Assembly: GCA_963920705.1 (NCBI GenBank) | Contig: OY987233.1 | Coordinates: forward strand, 7,368,001 to 7,432,000 | Reading direction: 5' to 3' | From: Odiellus spinosus | Lineage: Eukaryota; Arthropoda; Arachnida; Opiliones; Phalangiidae | DNA length: 64,000 bases | Shown here: positions 1 through 10,442 of the stretch, piece after piece | How the letters are laid out: each line of letters starts with the position of its first letter | Position numbering within the stretch: the stretch's first letter is position 1 | Translations under genes and position numbers: made by a program | Notes under the pieces: model-generated | The model's input: only the letters and a program-made list of their open reading frames with translations | Databases searched by the model: none | What the model was told of the DNA's origin: nothing

Positions 1-56
1 AACTTGGCGCGAGGGTCCCCAGATCAAATCAGGTGGCATGTCTACTTAAATGATTC
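1..56. repeat. fragment of foldback family O
   Basis: The end CAGGTGGCATGTCTACTTAA resembles the right terminus of the 8843-9382 foldback. It lies in FANCD2 intron 9 and is cut by the window edge. Confidence 0.4.
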
Positions 57-68
57 GCAAGTACGTAC

Positions 69-156
69 CTCCTCAAAAGCTTCAGTATTAATTTGCAAAT
101 TGGCAAATGTATCTACAATGGCTACACTAAGTTCTTGTTTTTCCATTAGTAGTCGA
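69..156 (-). CDS. FANCD2: FANCD2 exon 9
   Basis: 88 nt, acceptor TATCACTTAAG, donor GTACGT. Encodes SRLLMEKQELSVAIVDTFAN and LQINTEAFEE, aligning with [22 protein letters not shown] of vertebrate FANCD2. The rest of the gene lies beyond the left edge. Confidence 0.87.
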
Positions 157-3100
157 CTTAAGTGATAATTTTGTTTATTAAAAAATAATGTTCAAGTTGC
201 GGTTAAATTAATCGAAAATTTACCTTAGTTTTTTGGCAAGTTCATTATGATAAGAAAATCCTAGCATTTCAGGTAAAAAACAAATTAAATCTTTTTGAAG
301 ATTCAGTGGAAGCACCGTTAGGATTTCCATCAATTTTGCGCCAACATCCTGCAATGTTTCATGTATTGATTTTGAAGGGGTAGTAGACTCTGATGAGTTA
401 TTTTTAATAAATTTTGGACTGTTAAAATATGCTTAAAGCCTTTTGAGGGTTTTAATGTTTTTATATATATTTTAAGTCAAAATCGATTAAAACTATTTGT
501 TTCCAGAGGCTAGTCTTTTCCCTTGAAAGGGAGAATGCAACCTTACAATAAGTGTTTTTTATTGATTTCTTAACGTTTAAAATAGGCCTATTCCACCAGT
601 AAAAAAACCTAAAAACAAATATTAAACTAAAAATAAATTTAAAACTTACCATCAAAATAGGTTTAGCTAGATTCATGGAGATCCTGTAACTCCCAATATA
701 AGGGCCATGGATCAATGTAATTGGCCGATAGACCTTATATTGGGAATGCAGGATCTCCATGAATCCAGCTCAGCCTTTTTTCCCTGTAAGTTTTAAATTT
801 ATTTCTAGTTTAATATTTGATTGTAATTTTTTTTTTTTTTTTTTACTGGTGTGCTAGGCCTATTTAAACGATTAGGAAGCGATAAAAAAGCACTGGTTGT
901 TAGGTAGCATTCCCCCTTTTTTTAAGCCTTAATGAGTTAAATAAGCCTTAAATGAGACAATTAAGCATTATATAAGACTTAAACGTTACTCCAAAATTAA
1001 GCATTAAATTAGTCTTAAATGAGACTCAAAATATAACACTGGGTCATTCCATACAGTTTCACCTAGGCATGCAACCATGAATCAGCAGATCTAATGAAAT
1101 TTGGTACACTTGTTTCTATGCTTAAAAAACTAGTATTCATTGATTTTAAGATGAAAATAAGAATAATTGGATTTTTGGCGAAATTTAGAGTAAACTCCCA
1201 AGATTTTTAGAGCGTCAGCAAAAAAAATTATACTCTTGGGAAAATACCAATATCTTACTGGCGCTTCAGTTGATTCTTTGGAATCTACTCATGTTTATAG
1301 AGTAAAATTCAAGGAATTCGATGGTCATCTCGAAAATGGTCTACCTCTTTTAGTTTTTTGTTTCTAATTTTTTAAAATTTCGCGGGGGGTCCTACAATGT
1401 GACGTGTGACGTCATGAGGCCCAACTTTTAAAATTTTTATTTTCGCTTTATTCAAGACCCCAAGGGCACATCTTTCATCTAGTATATGTTTGGTTCTTGG
1501 TATTTGTTTCGTATTTAACTGATAATCAAAAACAAAAGTTTCAAATTTTTGGAATTTTTATATTTTATTATACATACAGGGTGTTTCGAAAATGGTGGTA
1601 GGACCGAGCTACAGGGGTTCTATGGGTCATTTTAAGACAAAAATGTTCTGTGACGTTTTGTCATACGGGGCGCCGTTTAAGAGTTACGAAATGAATCATG
1701 TGAGTATGACCCCTTAACGTACTTTAATAAATGTATACTCAATGATAAAATACGTTTAATTATTTGCAGGTATTTTAAAAGCACGAGCTTGATAAAAAAT
1801 TGATTTTAGCATTGAGTATACGGGTCACCCTTACATAATTCATTTCATAACTCTTAAACGGCGTCCCGTACGAAAAAAGTCATAGAACCCCTGTAGCTCG
1901 GTCCTACCACCATTTTCGAAACACCCTGTATGTATAATAAAATATAAAATAAATATAAAAATTCCAAAAATTTGAAACTTTTGTTTTTAGATTACCAATT
2001 AAATATCAAACAAATACCAAGAACCAAACGTATACTAGGGGAAAGATGTGCCCTCGGGGTCTTGAATAAAGTGAAAATAAAAATTTTAAAAGCTGAGCCT
2101 CATGACGTCACACGTCATATTGTTGGACCCCCCGCGAATTTTTAAAAAATTAAAAACCCCAAAAAGTAAAAGAGGTAGACCATTTTCGAGATGACCATCG
2201 AATTCCTCGAATTTTACTCTATAAACATGAGTATATTCCAAAGAATCAACCGAAGCGCCAGTAAGATATTGGTATTTTTGCAAGAGTATAATTTTTTTCT
2301 TGGGGGTTTACACAAAATTTCTCGAAAAATTCAATTATTCTTATTTTCATCTTAAAATCTGGGAATCCTAGTTTTTTAAGCAAAGAAACAAGTGTACCAA
2401 ATTTCATTTGGATCTGCCGACCCATGAAACCGTATGAATGACCCCACTCCAAAATTAAGCATTACATTAGACTCCTAAAACAAGCCAATTAAAGCTTAAA
2501 TAACACTCCTAAAATAAGACAAAGCTTAATTAAGACTGATAATTAAAGCTTAAATTGAGACTTCCAGAAGCCTTTTGAATACAAATTAAAAAGAAGCTCG
2601 AAGAAGACTTCAAATTGAATCTCCATACAAGGCTTATCGAAGTCTTCTAAATACATGTTACATTAAAACTTAATTTCTTATGTATAAAGACTCAAATACA
2701 TATCATTTTGAGACACACAGGCAGATTAATTTGAGCTATTTACGAGTCTTAAAAAAACTGAAATTGCAGTTTAAATTTCAGTAAGGGTTAAACTATTCTA
2801 CATTGATCAACAAAGATATAAAATCCTTTACACTTTTAAAATATTGAAGTAGCAGTATCGTTCATTCTTTTAATATTATTTTAAAAGATTTAAAACTTAA
2901 AATGATATGGTCAGCTCCATTTGTAGCTTTTTCTAACCTATGTTTGCGATTCTGCACCTTGCAGTGTCGCATTTAAAAAAAATTAAAACTGTAAAAATAT
3001 ACAAATTAAAATTTTCCCGCTTTATGTCATAGAATGACATCATGAATTTTCATGATTGAATGTTAAGTAAATTAAGTTTAAAATTAAAAACATGATTTGA

Positions 3101-6100
3101 AATTTGATTGAAGAAATAGGTGACGACACTATCATTTTATGAGTATTTCTTGCTTATATTACAGAATACTATATTAAACATATACTGTATTTGTTAAACT
3201 GACCTCATCATTAATTTGAGTCCAGCGAAACTGAGAAAATATCGTACACGGTAGAGATTTTGATTCATCAGTACTACATTTTCAACAAATAACCAGATTA
3301 GTATCTAAAGAGTTTTCAGCTAATACATATAATAAATTAAAAGGAAACTACGAACGTAAAATGGAACATATTTTGAATTTATTTTCAGAATCTGCACACA
3401 ATTTTTAGGCGACATTTTAACGTGTAAGTTAATGTCTGAAGTTGGGTTAGGTTTAATTTCAGTCTAGGGTAAATTTGGGCCAATCATATTATTATTTCAG
3501 CCTTCAACAGCTATCTCTACGTCGCGAGGGCAACACCGTCTGAATATACTGGGAAATCTGTACCGTTGAAGGCGGGAGCCATTGGGATCATCCGATTAAC
3601 AGGCGGATTTTACGCTTCACTTACATTCAAACAACCCAAACTCTAGAAATCAATTTAAACACCAAAAAAAAAGTGTCCAATAATTGTTAAAATGTCTCGA
3701 ATATGTTTTTTGGTATGGTGATTCCGAAAATAAACGAAACTGGGGTTCAATTTTTAACTCGTATTATCCCTTGGAAAATTCTTTATTACCCTTCTTCATC
3801 GAAAACCAAGATAGTTGCTTTTTCCAACAGAAAAATAGCAATTTTGCTCTAGAAGTTAAGAATGATGCGAGATTAACTTTAAACAAAACGTTCATTAACT
3901 AAGATCTTAATAGATAAAGATATAGAACAAAACCTGCCATTCAAAAGAGGTAAACACTCAATAGTGCCAAACGGAGCAACTAACAAAACCACGTGCGTGG
4001 CTGTAAAGAATAATCAGACCCACACGTGGGTTTTTAGTTTTTACTTTTGTCTGCACTGTTTGCTGCATGGGGGCGCATGTGAATTCATCTTTATCTATTA
4101 ACTAAATTATTTGCTAACTGTCCTAGCCCAGACAATCATACTTGTATCTTTTTTACACCAAGAAGTAGACGCACCAAACAGTCTTGTGAGTGACTTCTCG
4201 CGCTAAATTATGACAAAAATCTTAGCCTGCACAATACAAATTTGTTTTTTCTAGTTCATACCTTTCACACGATTCATCTGTTAGGGTTGGTGATAAACTT
4301 TTTTTCAACCTGAAATATTAATCGCGAGAAAAATTTCATTCCCAGATAGAGTCTATGTTTTATAACGAATATATAGCTTAAACTAGGCAGCTGAAGAGCT
4401 TGACGGTTAAGGCTAGCCATTGTATAATTGTATGGGAGAAACATTAATCTTTCCTAACTGAAACCTTTTGCAGTTCCATCGATGGAGTAACATTTGGCAA
4501 GACTAATAACAAGGGGTTTGGAACTAAGCACCCAAAAACCCGAATCGAAAAATATTGACCGTATAAGGTTATACCTCAATACTAAAGAACATGGATAGAC
4601 CAGCGCATTTTAATTCACTGCTTTATTACATATCAATCACACGCATGCTCTAATTTCTATGAAAGTAAAAAACATTTTGTAGAAGGCTAAGCAATGCTGT
4701 GAACTTAAACATCCTTCCTCGGCCTTAATTCCTCAGAGTTCCTCCACTTAAAACTAGTTTGCCACTCGATCAAAAACATGACGTAAACCTGGCATAAACG
4801 GCTCGACCGTAAAATTTTGATGCCAGGTTCAGAGGCATTGCCTCTCAGGGAACTTCATGCGGTCTGACTTAAAATCTCGCCAGAAATAAGAGAGTGGACG
4901 TAAAACGAGAAAACGGTCTATTCCATCGAGTACCCCCTCTCATTCATTAGCTAACTATAGAAATACAATAAATACGAGCATGTGAAGAGTAAAACCTACC
5001 ATTTTATGTCATCCATACGTTCCTTAAACTCTCTAACAAAATCATTAATAACCTAGAGCAATGACAAAATATTTCCTTAGTGCAAAGAATGTTTGACATA
5101 ATTAAAAGGGCTATCCCACTATGATCTTGGCTCAAACAAATTATCCAAAATTAAAACCATAATAAGGGCTGAGATTGAGTTTCTGGGAGAGCCCCTTTAA
5201 TCTTTACCAAATCATAGGAATGCCTGTCTTTGATTAGAACTTAGGCCTAAATCAAATTACTAGCCATGGGTGGTGTTTCAAGCTCATAACGAATGGCCAA
5301 CATTTTTACGCTAAATGTCAACCCACCTGATTCCCTTTTATGGTCTATTGAGTGGAGGAAAGTTCCACCCTCAACCAGTCGTTCTAGGGTTCGTATTTAA
5401 TGTTCGAAATGTGATTCTTTGCTTTTTTTGGGTTTTTCCTGACCATATCTAAATAATTTCCCTGAGCAATATTTATTGTAGAAAAATGCTTACAGCTGAC
5501 TTGGCATTCCTATCATATTCTTAGTCAAAATAATAAAAAGAAAATAAAAAAAAGGGGCTTACAACTTCTGTTATTTTGATTATAAAGTCCTGGTTCAAAT
5601 CTCTTTGAAAAATGACCTGGTCAACCTCTGTCAAAACAAAACAATTACAGATAGTCTATTCGCATGTGGACTACTATGTATTCCATCCACTAGTTACATG
5701 GTACGATGAAACATTTGTCGTATAAATTCCTGGCTATCCTTGTTTAAAACCTTATCCAGGGTTGCAAAAAATTGGACATTTAAAATTGACTTTTCTTGAT
5801 TTTCCCCCAAAGCAAATATGACTATACTACACTCCCCCTTTTTTACATGATATGAGACATTGTTACAGGATACTAAATTTTGTGATAAAATTGTGATTTT
5901 TCCCTCACCTTTTGGCCCAATTTTCAAATTCCCTGACTTTTCCCTGACATCTTAGGCCCAATTTTCAATTTCCCTGACTTTTCCCTGACATTTAGGCAAA
6001 ATTTTCAATTTCCCTAGCTTTTCCCTTACCTTTAGGCCCAATTTTCAAATTCCCTGACCTTTAAGCACAATTTTAAATTTCCCTGACATTTTCCCAGACC

Positions 6101-9100
6101 TAGAGGTCAAATTTTAAAATTCTGTGACTTTTCCCTGACCTTCAGGCCCAATTTAAAAATACCCTGACCTTCAGGCCCAATTTTCACTTCCTTTAATTAC
6201 GGCCAATCTTAAAATTCCCGAAATTTTTACGTGGTATCTTTAATATGAACTAAAGATTTTGGGTAGTTTCCCTTACCAAAAAAAGTTAGTCTTAAGAGGT
6301 CTTGGGGAAGTCTTTCGGGTGTCTTATGTAGTCTTAAGAGGTCTTGAGGAAGTCTTCCATTATGTTAATAAGTCATAGGGAAGTCTTAAAGACTTCCCCA
6401 AGACTTTTGTAGTGTTCTTGAAGACCTCTTCAGATCAGACTAACTTTTTTCCATAAGGGTTAATGGGAAAAAAGAAGGTCCACTCACCAAAACATTTCAA
6501 TGATTTTTCGACGGTGTGGTGCTTATTGTTTACAGCGAAGCAATAATTGTACCGAATACTATTAACCTAGGAAGAAAGTCCCTCAATGTTTAAATATAGG
6601 GCCAACATTGAGGAGCAATGTGGATTTTGATAGCCTTACCCCTCACAGATCCTAATGAAACTTGGAACAAAGCTTCTTCAGGACGGCGTACAAAAATGAA
6701 GAAAATTTGGTTGTGTAACAACAAGTACTATTTCAGTAATGCAACTAAAAAGTATTATCTAAAATGAGGCTAAAAAAATAGACATTATCGCCTGATTGTG
6801 TGCTTCACTAAAAGTGGGCCTGTAAGGTAGGGAATATCTATCAAAGGGGCTTGGCAGGATTATTAATACCAAGAATCCATTCAAGTTCCATAAGAATATG
6901 GGAGCATAGATTTAGCATCTGGTACCATCCTCCCAAACTTTGTAACAAAAGTTCGTCTGCAATTTTCGCAACATTTGTACGCTTAGATCTTTTTTCGGTC
7001 GGCTCCATTTTTATTACCCAAAATATTATGTCAAGGTCGTTAGTGGCGCGGGTTAATAATATAATGTCAGGATCGATTTACTTGAAAAATCGATTCGAAG
7101 CAGACGAACTTTTGCTACAAAGTTTGGGAGCATGGTTATTGAATCGCGGCCCTCCAATATTCTTATGGAACCTGAATGGATTCTTGTTAATACTTCATGA
7201 AACAACAGTGTAGTATAACGTTTGTACAGCTGGTAACATTTCTCCCAAGGAATATGTTTTACCAGACAATACACAAACACAACATGGTACATATTCCTAT
7301 CTTATCTAAAACTTCATGGCCTAAAAAAAGGGCTCGTTGTAGATCAGATTGTTAACTTTTTAGACATAAAAATGGCCCCTTTTTTAGGCCGTGAAGTTTT
7401 TTGATAAGATAGGAATATACACCATGTTGTTTTCGTGTATTGTCTGGTAAAACATATTCCTTGTGAGAAATGTTCCCAGCTGTAAAAACGTCATACTACA
7501 CGGTTGTTTCATGTAGTATTAATAATTCTGCCAAGCCCCTTCGATAGATATTCCCTAACAGGCCCACTTTTAGTGAAGCACACAATCAGGCGATAATGCC
7601 TATTTTTAGCCTCATTTTAGATAATATTTTTTAGTCGTATTACAGAAATAGAACTTGTTGTTACACAACCAAATTTTCTTCATTTTTGTATGCCATCCTG
7701 AAGAAGCTTTGTTCCAAGTTTCATTAGGATCTGCGGGGGGTAAGGCTATCAAAATCCACATTGCTCCTCGACATTGGCCCTATATTTAAGGATTGAGGGA
7801 CTTTCTTCCAAGGTTAATAGTATTCGGTATAATGATTGCTTCGCTGTAAACTTTCGGATTTCGATGTAATAAGCACCACACCGTTGAAAAATCAATGAAA
7901 TGTTTTGGTGAGTAGACCTTTTTCCCCCATTAAACTACCCAAAATCAAATAGAAACCGAACCCCCCTCTTCACTAAAAACATTACAAACAAATATTAAGT
8001 TAGAAATTGATTTTAATGTCCTGTTACTGAACTAAATTCTCCCTTAATACGTAAACCCTAATAACTTTTATAAAAAAAAGGCAATAAAACAGTGGATAGA
8101 TTATAGTACCGACTTAAATAAATGTATCTCACTTAATTTATGTGGATCATCTCCTTTTCCCAAGATAAACCCAGCTTTCGTCAGCATTTCATTAAACATT
8201 GAATCATCTTTTTCATCGGAACCATTCCTGCCATGTTCCTTAAATGGGGCTACGCACAAAAGTGTTTGTGTTATAATATTTAACAGACAGTAATGCAGTG
8301 ATAAAAATCGCATCGTTTTTCATACTAAATTGATGTTAACTACTCTCATAATTTAGAATTTTTATCTTCTGAAATTACTCCTGTCGCTGCGATTTTAAGG
8401 ACCTAATTTGACTATATCAGATATGGGAAGTGTATTAGTGAAAAAGAGGAAAATATATAGTATCCAAGGGGGGAAAGGGATCATCGTCTAGCTGCCCTAA
8501 AAGTGTTGTAAACAAAAAGACAACCAGAGCTTTTAAAAGTGGATCACAAGAGAATTATCCTCAGACACAATTATCAATACCAGTGAAAAAGATGTTGGGT
8601 CACAGGTTGGATTTGAACCAATAACCTTCCGCTCCCAGCGTGATCACTCCACCAATTGAGCTACCGAGGCCACGAAAACCTTGGTAAAGATCAGTTGGGG
8701 TTATCTTGTCATTAACAAGAGGGTACCAAATTGAATATATGATGACATACCTAACCAAATTACATGCTGGCTAGTACCCGTGACCCAACACCTGGTGGTG
8801 ATAATTTTAACAGCTATGTCATCATAAATGTACCCTCTGAAAGCTTAAAGCAGACATGCAACCCGACTTGATTCTGGCCTTGTCATATTCATCTGGAGCC
8901 AAACTCGCGAATTTAAACATACGCATGACGTCGGTTTTACTTTTGCTCCCATAAAATAATGAAAGAAATTGGCTTTTCCAATGAAGAAAAACCTAATTTG
9001 GTCAAAAATGGTTCAAATTGGGAAATTCCTACAGAACTAGACCAAATGAAATAACTAAAATTCAACAAAAGTGGAACAAAACTTAAAAATTCCTTAATTT

Positions 9101-10442
9101 GGTCCATTTTGTTCTACTCGGGTTATTTCATTTGGTCTATTTGTTTGAATCCTGTTGCTAATTTGGACTATTTTTGAGCAAATTTGATTTTTCCTCATTG
9201 GTTAAGCCAATTTCTTGGGTTATTCTATGGGAGCACATTGAAAAAACCAACGTCACGTGTTTGTAAAAACAGCATTGTGATTTTTTTTTTTTTTTTTAAT
9301 TTCCAGTGATTAAATTGGCGAGCTTGGTATGAGATATTTTTGACAAGGCCCGAATCGAGTCAGGTTGTGTGTCTACTTTAACCCATGAACAGACAAAACA
9401 TTTGCTAGTGTTTACAGCATTTACGGGTATCTCCTTCACAAATACATCCTCCAATATCAGATATTTCTATTAGTTTTGAACAATCTGGAGCTTAGTCGAG
9501 CCACTCTATAGGTTCTCATCCTTTCTATGCATGGAGATGACGACAAAAGACTTTGTAGCCCACTTATACTTAAAACTTTAAATTATTTTTAAGGAAATGC
9601 TGTATTTAAACTAATTTCACAAAAAGGTTTCACATTTCTACTTCTTGCATAGAATAGAGTCAGAAAAATCCTGTCATACTTTACAATGTTAGTATCGTGA
9701 AAATTGGTACTGTTTACCTGAAAAAGCCTTCTTTTCGCTTGGTGTTGACTTGGAGGGTGTCAAACGAGATGCCATACTCAGAGGTTTATCTGTTTAAAAT
9801 TACAGTAGTCAATTAATTTTAATTCAAGCATTGCAAAGAAAAAATAACTCTTTGGAATAATCTTTTATGTGCTATTGACTACGGGCGAGGGTAGGATGTG
9901 ACTTCAATATTGGGGTTTTCTGCTTGTATGGCCAATGTTGAAAATCACCAAAAACCTCCAACACAGTCATCAAGACAAAATCTATGACGTGTCAAACCAG
10001 GATGGTGTTAAAACAAAGGTATTCGCGACTTAAAAATCTGCCATTCAATGTCGAAAACCTAAGGTGTTGAGTTTCAGCGTGGCCACATTTATGTCTTTGT
10101 AGCAGAAATGCACTACATCAAAGGAGGAGAGGTTCTATTCTCTTTGAAAGGATCTGGTAAATGTCGAGTGTCCAATCATTAGAGGAGGTATTACGCAAAA
10201 GGTGTTATTCCATTATATGATATGGTTTAATATAACAGTTACGATTTATGTAAGAGGTGAGCTAACGATAATTATATAAAGCTGGACCACGGAACTATAC
10301 GGCGTAGCCCTGTACATGCCACACATTTAATTCTAACCACTTAAGATGTAGCCTACTTCTCAAAAAGATCATGCCTACCTTTATTTTGAGACGACTGGCT
10401 TTGGGCTGTCGTTCCAACAAAAACATCTTCATCTGAATCCAT
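69..10442 (-). CDS. FANCD2: Fanconi anemia group D2 protein, 5' part of the gene (9 exons, continues beyond the left edge)
   Basis: FANCD2 is the nuclear protein that is monoubiquitinated as a clamp with FANCI at stalled forks and DNA crosslinks. I reconstruct exons 9718-9789, 8133-8249, 5563-5627, 5000-5052, 4262-4309, 3204-3273, 224-348 and 69-156 after the ATG exon 10379-10442. All junction phases agree and give one open frame of about 234 codons. Recognisable blocks are DSMFNEMLTKAGFILGKG and VDQVIFQRDL (human-like DSIF..LL..SGIIL.TG and VDQIAFQ), SQFRW, LPLNLQKDLICFLPEML and RLLMEKQELSVAIVD; these match the FANCD2 N-terminal solenoid. The ubiquitination site and later helices lie outside the window. 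A helical segment of about 50 residues present in vertebrate FANCD2 between exons 6 and 7 was not found. Identity is inferred from remembered family sequence, not a search. Confidence 0.85.
224..348 (-). CDS. FANCD2: FANCD2 exon 8
   Basis: 125 nt, acceptor ACATTGCAG, donor GTAAAT. Encodes DVGAKLMEILTVLPLNLQKD and LICFLPEMLGFSYHNELAKK; this is the strongest match to FANCD2 (I..APENLQHDIITSLPEIL). Phase 0 in, phase 2 out. The next intron is only 67 bp. Confidence 0.88.
523..932. mobile_element. family A long-TIR MITE, copy A1
   Basis: Starts with AAAGGGAGAATGCAACC and ends with the inverted counterpart. The two arms, about 160 bp each, contain TAGGCCTATT and TTAAACTA blocks as inverted copies; a short loop reads CATGGATCAATGTAATTGG. 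No coding capacity. It sits in FANCD2 intron 7. Confidence 0.8.
1036..2452. mobile_element. nested palindromic element in FANCD2 intron 7
   Basis: A ~1.4-kb inverted repeat. The left arm starts TGGGTCATTCCATACAG and the right arm ends CCGTATGAATGACCCCA, with long matching arms. Inside it, at about 1575-1936, is a second inverted repeat with ends TACAGGGTGTTTCGAAAATG / CATTTTCGAAACACCCTGTA, a terminus type common in arthropod MITEs. Short ORFs on its strands are mirror images of each other and are not genes. Confidence 0.8.
2453..3203. other. FANCD2 intron 7 remainder
   Basis: AT-rich DNA with loosely repeated AAGCCTTAAATGAGAC-like motifs (also at 930-1035), suggesting an old tandem repeat interrupted by the palindrome. 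No gene seen. Confidence 0.4.
3204..3273 (-). CDS. FANCD2: FANCD2 exon 7
   Basis: 70 nt, acceptor ending GTAG with an ideal TACTAAT branch-point motif just upstream, donor GTCAGT. Encodes TDESKSLPCTIFSQFRWTQI and NDE; IFSQFRW matches the LIVSQLKW helix of FANCD2. Phase 2 in, phase 0 out. Confidence 0.78.
3338..3512 (+). mobile_element. family B element fragment
   Basis: AAAGGAAACTACGA..AAAATGGAAC at one side and GGGCCAATCATATTATTATT near the other, as in the other family B copies. Lies in FANCD2 intron 6. Confidence 0.6.
3617..3790 (-). mobile_element. family B element fragment, inverted
   Basis: Reverse-oriented family B body (AATTTAAACACCAAAAAAAA, GGTATGGTGATTCCGAAAAT). With the copy at 3338-3512 it makes a loose inverted pair. 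The open frame over it is not a gene. Confidence 0.6.
4262..4309 (-). CDS. FANCD2: FANCD2 exon 6
   Basis: 48 nt, acceptor TAATATTTCAG, donor GTATGA. Encodes WLKKSLSPTLTDESCE plus two bases. Similarity is weak (it falls where vertebrates have FRNCLLSCER), but both splice sites and both phases fit, which supports it. Confidence 0.55.
5000..5052 (-). CDS. FANCD2: FANCD2 exon 5
   Basis: 53 nt, acceptor TCATTGCTCTAG, donor GTAGGT. Encodes VINDFVREFKERMDDIK, equivalent to the IIEEFVSGLES helix of FANCD2. Phase 0 in, phase 2 out. Confidence 0.78.
5563..5627 (-). CDS. FANCD2: FANCD2 exon 4
   Basis: 65 nt, acceptor TTGTTTTGACAG, donor GTAAGC. Encodes KVDQVIFQRDLNQDFIIK and the following ITEV. VDQVIFQ corresponds to the conserved VDQIAFQ of FANCD2. 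Phase 1 in, phase 0 out. Confidence 0.82.
5900..6235. repeat. degenerate minisatellite, about 36-bp unit (family H core)
   Basis: Repeated AATTTCCCTGACTTTTCCCTGACCTTTAGGCCCAATTTTC-type units, imperfect, in FANCD2 intron 3. The same unit recurs at 16765-16960, 30530-30630, 32280-32630 and 57525-57620. Confidence 0.8.
6267..6459. mobile_element. small foldback inserted into the 6252-7946 element
   Basis: Ends CCCTTACCAAAAAAAGTTAG and CTAACTTTTTTCCATAAGGG. It interrupts the outer arm: GGGTAGTTT on its left and AATGGG on its right are contiguous in the intact right arm. Internally it is inverted (AAGAGGTCTTGGGGAAGTCT). Confidence 0.75.
6870..7186. mobile_element. 317-bp foldback MITE with 7-bp target duplication
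   Basis: TIRs CAAGAATCCATTCAAGTTCC and GGAACCTGAATGGATTCTTG, flanked on both sides by TTAATAC (6863-6869 and 7187-7193). The empty-site sequence is preserved in the opposite arm of the host palindrome. The 120-codon frame across it is an artefact of the inverted structure. Confidence 0.85.
8133..8249 (-). CDS. FANCD2: FANCD2 exon 3
   Basis: 117 nt, acceptor TTTTGTGCGTAG, donor GTGAGA. Encodes residues 46-84 with DDSMFNEMLTKAGFILGKGD, aligning with the vertebrate FANCD2 block around [20 protein letters not shown]. The open frame reads past both splice sites (8101-8313), but the FANCD2 alignment and phase show that the coding part ends at 8133. Confidence 0.8.
8592..8780 (-). repeat. tRNA-derived SINE-like element or tRNA pseudogene
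   Basis: On the minus strand 8671-8600 reads GGCCTCGGTAGCTCAATTGG (A-box-like) and then GGTTCAAATCC (B box), about 72 nt. The acceptor and anticodon stems do not pair properly, so it is not a functional tRNA. GTTGGGTCAC at its edge is inverted as GTGACCCAAC near 8770. Located in FANCD2 intron 2. Confidence 0.55.
8843..9382. mobile_element. family O foldback element
   Basis: Left end AAAGCAGACATGCAACCCGA, right end CCTGACTC-type reversed, finishing GTGTGTCTACTTT; both ends carry the GGCCTTGTCA motif inverted. Arms match internally (AGAAATTGGCTTTTCCAATG versus CATTGGTTAAGCCAATTTCT). It lies in FANCD2 intron 2, just upstream of exon 3 in transcription order, and has no ORF. Confidence 0.75.
9718..9789 (-). 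CDS. FANCD2: FANCD2 exon 2
   Basis: 72 nt, acceptor TTTAAACAG, donor GTAAAC, phase 1 in and phase 1 out. Encodes a basic, low-complexity stretch (KPLSMASRLTPSKSTPSEKK) resembling the Lys/Ser-rich N-terminal tail of FANCD2 orthologues. Identification rests mainly on position and phase, since this tail is poorly conserved. Confidence 0.65.
10379..10442 (-). CDS. FANCD2: FANCD2 exon 1 (start codon exon)
   Basis: Encodes residues 1-21, starting MDSDEDVFVG, plus the first base of codon 22. The ATG is 10442-10440 and the exon ends AAATAAAG before donor GTAGGC. The acidic, Ser-rich start is typical of a disordered FANCD2 N-terminus. The donor phase (1) matches the acceptor of the next exon. The start is the first ATG of this open segment; a 5' UTR exon further upstream cannot be excluded. 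Confidence 0.7.

Larger units (their letters stand above)
6252..7946. mobile_element. large palindromic element with secondary insertions (FANCD2 intron 3)
   Basis: The outer inverted arms begin GATTTTGGGTAGTTT and end AACTACCCAAAATC. The arms match over roughly 400 bp each (for example GCACACAATCAGGCGATAAT on the right, mirrored on the left). A central palindrome (7187-7525) includes AGGAATATGTTTTACCAGAC inverted at AACATATTCC. Two other foldbacks are inserted in the left half and listed separately. Confidence 0.8.

Noticed and set aside
6851-7213. 120-codon plus-strand ORF
   Set aside because: It lies across a foldback MITE and its mirrored arms; the opposite strand gives a similar frame, and the protein repeats itself in inverted DNA.
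8110-8313. A 70-aa secreted peptide gene
   Set aside because: The coding-like part is FANCD2 exon 3 between a good acceptor and donor; the hydrophobic N-terminus is intron read-through.
8598-8671. A functional tRNA gene on the minus strand
   Set aside because: A and B boxes are present but the acceptor stem and anticodon stem do not pair.
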